From Bacillota bacterium (GTDB lineage: Bacteria > Bacillota > Clostridia > Saccharofermentanales > Fastidiosipilaceae), in contig JAEWGS010000047.1 of assembly GCA_023388205.1 (NCBI GenBank), positions 1 to 8,360 on the forward strand: a stretch of DNA of 8,360 nucleotides, in the 5' to 3' direction. Shown here piece by piece: positions 5,171 through 8,360 of the stretch. Both the position numbers and the translations under genes were made by a program. The notes beneath the pieces are model-generated. The model had not been told where the DNA came from. It saw only the letters and a program-made list of their open reading frames with translations, and searched no databases. The first letter of the stretch is position 1. Every line of letters begins with the position of its first letter.

Positions 5171-7393
5171 ATGCCGCGCATTCATCTCTTAGATCGAGAA
5201 GTTGCAAATCAAATCGCAGCTGGTGAAGTGGTCGAACGACCGGCTTCCGTCATCAAAGAACTCCTCGAAAACAGTCTAGATGCCGACGCCAAGCACATCA
5301 ACGTGCGCATTTTACAAGGCGGAATCCGTGAAATGATGATTCGCGATGACGGTTGCGGCATGGATCAAGAAGATTGCTTGCTCGCTGTCGAAGCACATGC
5401 GACCAGTAAGCTCCAAAAGATCGAAGATCTTAATTCGCTAACAACCCTTGGTTTTCGAGGAGAAGCCTTAGCCTCTATCGCCTCAGTTTCCAAACTTCGC
5501 ATCAACAGCCGAGTGAGAGGAGCTGAGATAGGAACTTCTGTTTACGTCGAAGCAGGGGAACTCATTGAGCACGTTCCTGTATCTTGTCCTGCAGGAACTT
5601 GTATTTGGGTCAAAGACCTCTTTTATAACACTCCGGCGCGCTACAAATTTCTCAAAAAAGATCGCGCTGAAACCGCCAAGATCAGCCGTGTCGTCAGTGA
5701 ATTGGCGCTCGCTTATCCTGATGTCGCTTTTTCTTTGCAATCCGGACAAGAACAGCTCGTCAAAAGTCCAGGAAACGGCGATCTCAAAGCGGCCATTTTT
5801 TCGATTCTCGGTTCATCAATCTACGATCGCATGATTCCCGTCCTCTCAGACGAAAATGAAAGTGTTCAAGTTAAGGGATTTATCGCAGCTCCGGACATGG
5901 CCCGAAAATCTCGCGTATCTCAATTTGTGTTTGTCAACGGTCGTGCGATTTCTTCGCCGATTATTTTGCGCGCTGTCGAAGATGCTTACCGCGATTTTCT
6001 CGTTAAAGGGCTCTATCCCATGTACGTGATTCATTTAGAGCTGCCTTTAGCCTATCTAGACGTCAACGTGCATCCTCAAAAGCTAGAAGTGCGATTTTGG
6101 AATGATCACAGCGTCTATCGCGCCGTTTTTCGCCAGATCCAAAACAGCTTGCGCGCACAGCTTCAGTCAATGCACCAAGCGCAAAATAAAGCCTCGCACG
6201 TTTTATCTCAATCCTCGTTTAAAGCAAAACCTTTGACTCCGCTAGCTTCAGAGACACTTTTCGAGCAAATCCACCGCAAAGTAGAAAAGGGTGAAGAAAC
6301 AAGTCCGTTTTCTAAACAGTCCTTTTTAGGACGAAATTTGGGGCAAGCTCAAGTTTTGCCCCAAAAACAGCCGCTGCAGACAAATCCAGAAGAACCAGAA
6401 GGCAGTGCTAAGCGAAACAGCACGTCTATACCCTCGACGCATAAGGACACTGCCAACTTGCCAAAAGACGATTGGTTTGAGGTCAGTTGGATCGAGACCG
6501 ATCCAGAATCAACTATAGATCCGGCATCCCAAAGCAGCGATACAGCCTTCTCTAATCGCGCCGAAGGGCTCTTTTCCGAAGGCGAATCTCAAGCCGAGCT
6601 TATTTCTGATGCGGCCTCTGCGTACATCAGTGAAGATCTAAACATGCGACAATCGCAAGCTTGTGTCGTCTCGAATTTCAGCTTGATTCACACGGATGAC
6701 CAGCTATCCGTACCGATGGAAGGGGGAATGGAAGGGCCGATTGAAAAGCTCGCGAAAGCGCGCTATGTTGGCCATCTTTTCCACACTTATCTCATTTTTG
6801 AAAATGGGGAAGAGTGTTATCTTCTTGACCAACATGCTGCGCATGAAAAAATCCTTTACGAGCGCTTTTGTGACCGCTGGGAGAAAAAGACCCTCGATGA
6901 GCCTATTTTGCAACAAAATCTCCTCATCCCAATCGACCTAACGCTTCAAACACAGACAGCTCTTTTTTGCCAAGAGCAAGCAGAACTCTTTGCTCAGCTT
7001 GGCTACCTTTACGAGATCAAAGACAAAGAACTCCGCCTTAAAGCCGTCCCTGCTGAGACAATTATGGGCGGACGTTCCTCCCATTACAGCCAAGGAAAAG
7101 CTCAGTCTTATCATGAACTTGCCAAGCGATTTGAGGAAATGGTCGACGACTTAGCTCAAGATGCGCTCCTTTATGCCCGCCAAGAAGCTCAAAAAACGCA
7201 GCTCATGCTCGCAACCCTCGCGTGCAAAGCCGCTGTCAAGGCTCATGATCCCTTGACGGAAGAAGAAGTCAAAGACATGGTCAAAGCTTTGCTTGAGCTC
7301 AAAAATCCCTATCATTGTCCACATGGTCGACCGACTATTGTCGCGAGGACGCGTTCGGATTTGGACAAGGCCTTTCAGCGCATTGTTCATTAA
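5171..7393 (+). CDS. mutL: DNA mismatch repair endonuclease MutL
   Basis: MutL links MutS mismatch recognition to strand nicking and excision. The 740-residue protein begins with a GHKL ATPase domain: NQIAAGEVVERP, KELLENSLDA (general base E30, metal-binding N34), DDGCGM (58-63), GFRGEAL (93-99) and DVNVHPQKLEVRF. A polar linker rich in Q, S, E and P covers about 335-515. The C-terminal dimerisation and endonuclease domain has DQHAAHEKILYE (553-564), matching DQHAxxExxxxE, then QNLLIP (582-587) fitting the beta-clamp motif QxxLxP, ACK (684-686) and CPHGRP (716-721). These metal-site motifs are those of nicking MutL proteins from bacteria without MutH. The length is above the usual 600-660, mostly because of the linker. 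The start is fixed by AAGGAG and the standard N terminus. The stop TAA abuts the miaA ribosome binding site. Confidence 0.96.
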   Translation: MPRIHLLDREVANQIAAGEVVERPASVIKELLENSLDADAKHINVRILQGGIREMMIRDDGCGMDQEDCLLAVEAHATSKLQKIEDLNSLTTLGFRGEALASIASVSKLRINSRVRGAEIGTSVYVEAGELIEHVPVSCPAGTCIWVKDLFYNTPARYKFLKKDRAETAKISRVVSELALAYPDVAFSLQSGQEQLVKSPGNGDLKAAIFSILGSSIYDRMIPVLSDENESVQVKGFIAAPDMARKSRVSQFVFVNGRAISSPIILRAVEDAYRDFLVKGLYPMYVIHLELPLAYLDVNVHPQKLEVRFWNDHSVYRAVFRQIQNSLRAQLQSMHQAQNKASHVLSQSSFKAKPLTPLASETLFEQIHRKVEKGEETSPFSKQSFLGRNLGQAQVLPQKQPLQTNPEEPEGSAKRNSTSIPSTHKDTANLPKDDWFEVSWIETDPESTIDPASQSSDTAFSNRAEGLFSEGESQAELISDAASAYISEDLNMRQSQACVVSNFSLIHTDDQLSVPMEGGMEGPIEKLAKARYVGHLFHTYLIFENGEECYLLDQHAAHEKILYERFCDRWEKKTLDEPILQQNLLIPIDLTLQTQTALFCQEQAELFAQLGYLYEIKDKELRLKAVPAETIMGGRSSHYSQGKAQSYHELAKRFEEMVDDLAQDALLYARQEAQKTQLMLATLACKAAVKAHDPLTEEEVKDMVKALLELKNPYHCPHGRPTIVARTRSDLDKAFQRIVH
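6337..6365 (+). repeat. perfect 10-base inverted repeat in the mutL linker
   Basis: TTTGGGGCAA (6337-6346) and TTGCCCCAAA (6356-6365) are perfect inverted halves with a 9-base loop. They lie inside the mutL linker, over residues 389-398. A smaller hairpin, GTCCT-TTTT-AGGAC (6319-6332), stands just upstream. Confidence 0.7.
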
Positions 7394-7400
7394 GGGGAGG
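7392..7400 (+). promoter_or_regulatory. Shine-Dalgarno site of miaA, overlapping the mutL stop
   Basis: AAGGGGAGG begins within the mutL TAA stop and ends 7 bases before TTG 7408. It fixes the TTG as the miaA start and suggests translational coupling to mutL. Confidence 0.85.
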
Positions 7401-7407
7401 ACTTCTT

Positions 7408-8360
7408 TTGCGTAAAATTCCAGTTCTAACAGGTCCTACGGGCTCAGGAAAATCATCCTTAGCGCTGAGTTTTGCTCAGCGCCACAATTTAGCTTTGCTT
7501 TCTGCGGATTCCATACAAATTTATCGCGGTTTAGATATTGGAAGTGCGAAAGCGACAGCAAAAGAACGTGAAGAAGTTTTGCATTTGGGGCTGGACCTTG
7601 TGTCTATGTCTGAATCTTTCAGCGTCGCAGCCTGGCTTCAATTCGCCAGGCCCTATGTTGAACAGGCGATTTCACTTATTTCTCATGCATCGCTTTCAGA
7701 TGAAGCGATGCACGCGGCATCATCGCATGACCCCATTTTCTCGTCGCTTTGCGATGAGAAAAAAACGGGCATTTCGCCTCAACCACTCATAATTTGTGGC
7801 GGAACGCCCCAATATGTTTCCGGCCTCGTTGAAGGTTTGACCTATGAAAATCAAGCTTTTGATCCTCAGCTTCGGGAAGCGCTTTTAGAAGAATGCGAAA
7901 AAAAGGGACTCGAAACACTCTACCAGCGCTTAATGACTCTAGATCCCGAGCGTGCAAAAATGCTCTCATCTCGAGACCAAAAGCGCATTCTCAGAGCGCT
8001 TGAACTTATTGAGCTGACCGGGCAAAAAGCATCTTCTCTCAAAATCCAATCGCAGGTAAAAGCGAATGAACACTTCGCTGTTTTTCTCATCGATCATCCT
8101 CGAGATGTTCTCTACGAAAGGATCAATTTCCGTGTCGATCAAATGCTCGCAGAAGGGCTCTTAGATGAGGCGAAAATAGTCTACGAGGCGATGCGTGAAG
8201 GTCAACTTTCGACGACTGCCCAACAAGCCATCGCCTACAAGGAATTTTTCCCGTTTTTTTCGGGGGATGCCGATTTTCAATCCTGCGTTGAAAAGCTCAA
8301 ACAAAACAGTCGCCGCTATGCCAAACGTCAGTTGAGCTGGTGGTGCGGGAAAGATTATGT
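7408..8360 (+). CDS. miaA: tRNA dimethylallyltransferase MiaA (3' end beyond window)
   Basis: MiaA transfers the dimethylallyl group of DMAPP to N6 of A37 in tRNAs reading UNN codons, giving i6A, the substrate of MiaB. The start is TTG; no in-frame ATG occurs before residue 70, and the P-loop GPTGSGKS (9-16) must be included. Further motifs are ADSIQIYRGLDIGSAKAT (33-50, D34 the expected catalytic aspartate), ESFSVAAW, GGTPQY (131-136), RILRALELIELTG, AIAYKEF, and SRRYAKRQLSWW near the end. GGTPQY differs from the common GGTGLY, and HLGLD stands where HHLID is usual. Between the helix after SVAAW and PLIICGGT there are 54 residues, against 22 in E. coli MiaA. This implies an insertion of roughly 32 residues (about 92-124) whose DNA is rich in inverted repeats. 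The frame stays open for 317 codons and runs off the window end. The start is 14 bases after the mutL stop. Confidence 0.93.
   Translation, partial: MRKIPVLTGPTGSGKSSLALSFAQRHNLALLSADSIQIYRGLDIGSAKATAKEREEVLHLGLDLVSMSESFSVAAWLQFARPYVEQAISLISHASLSDEAMHAASSHDPIFSSLCDEKKTGISPQPLIICGGTPQYVSGLVEGLTYENQAFDPQLREALLEECEKKGLETLYQRLMTLDPERAKMLSSRDQKRILRALELIELTGQKASSLKIQSQVKANEHFAVFLIDHPRDVLYERINFRVDQMLAEGLLDEAKIVYEAMREGQLSTTAQQAIAYKEFFPFFSGDADFQSCVEKLKQNSRRYAKRQLSWWCGKDY
7462..7482 (+). repeat. perfect 8-base GC-rich inverted repeat near the miaA 5' end
   Basis: GCGCTGAG (7462-7469) and CTCAGCGC (7475-7482) flank a 5-base loop TTTTG. The element is codon-aligned and encodes residues 19-25 of MiaA, in the helix after the P-loop. 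It begins 54 bases from the start codon and would form a stable mRNA hairpin. Confidence 0.65.
7686..7758 (+). repeat. cluster of inverted repeats inside the miaA insertion
   Basis: TGCATCGCTT (7686-7695) and AAGCGATGCA (7703-7712) form a perfect 10-base stem with a 7-base loop. Next, TCATCGCA (7720-7727) pairs perfectly with TGCGATGA (7750-7757). The right arm can instead fold locally: CTCGTCGC (7740-7747) with GCGATGAG (7751-7758), one G-U pair, loop TTT. CATCGC or its complement thus occurs four times in about 70 bases. There is also a 13 of 16 direct match between 7688-7703 and 7742-7757, exactly 54 bases apart, giving the related peptides SLSDE and SLCDE. All of it lies in frame within the extra segment of MiaA. 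Confidence 0.6.

Overview
The window is an ordinary bacterial housekeeping segment with all genes on the + strand. In order it holds the last 44 codons of mnmA (tRNA 2-thiouridylase), then miaB (tRNA methylthiotransferase), mutS, mutL, and the first 317 codons of miaA (tRNA dimethylallyltransferase, cut by the window end). The order miaB-mutS-mutL-miaA is typical of Bacillota, particularly Clostridia-like lineages. The MiaB sequence, for example CGCLMKQ followed by a long FVDIVFG segment, reads like the Clostridia form. MutL carries the endonuclease motif and no mutH is seen, which also fits a Gram-positive-type repair system. I judge the source to be a Bacillota bacterium of moderate GC that uses strong Shine-Dalgarno sites and some TTG starts. 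Genus cannot be told from this.

Layout: mnmA ends at 135. A 268-base gap (136-403) carries inverted repeats and a run of 9-base repeats. miaB is 404-1873. A 218-base gap (1874-2091) carries three 19-base tandem repeats built around a dyad, plus a degenerate fourth copy. mutS follows, with its start debated between ATG 2092 and TTG 2122 and its end at 4803. A 367-base gap (4804-5170) holds no convincing gene but has reused short motifs and a purine-rich run. mutL is 5171-7393 and miaA starts 14 bases later at a TTG (7408), probably translationally coupled.

Functionally the genes fall into two themes. MutS and MutL are the mismatch recognition and endonuclease/matchmaker proteins of DNA mismatch repair; both show candidate beta-clamp binding motifs. 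MnmA thiolates U34 of tRNA, MiaA adds the isopentenyl group to A37, and MiaB then adds the methylthio group to give ms2i6A37. The segment therefore groups anticodon-loop modification with DNA fidelity.

I found no new multi-gene system here. The unusual material is at the DNA level. There is an in-frame insertion of roughly 32 residues in MiaA whose DNA is made of inverted repeats, a dyad-repeat array before mutS, a 9-base periodic array before miaB, and several perfect short inverted repeats inside coding sequence (mutL linker, miaA 5' end).
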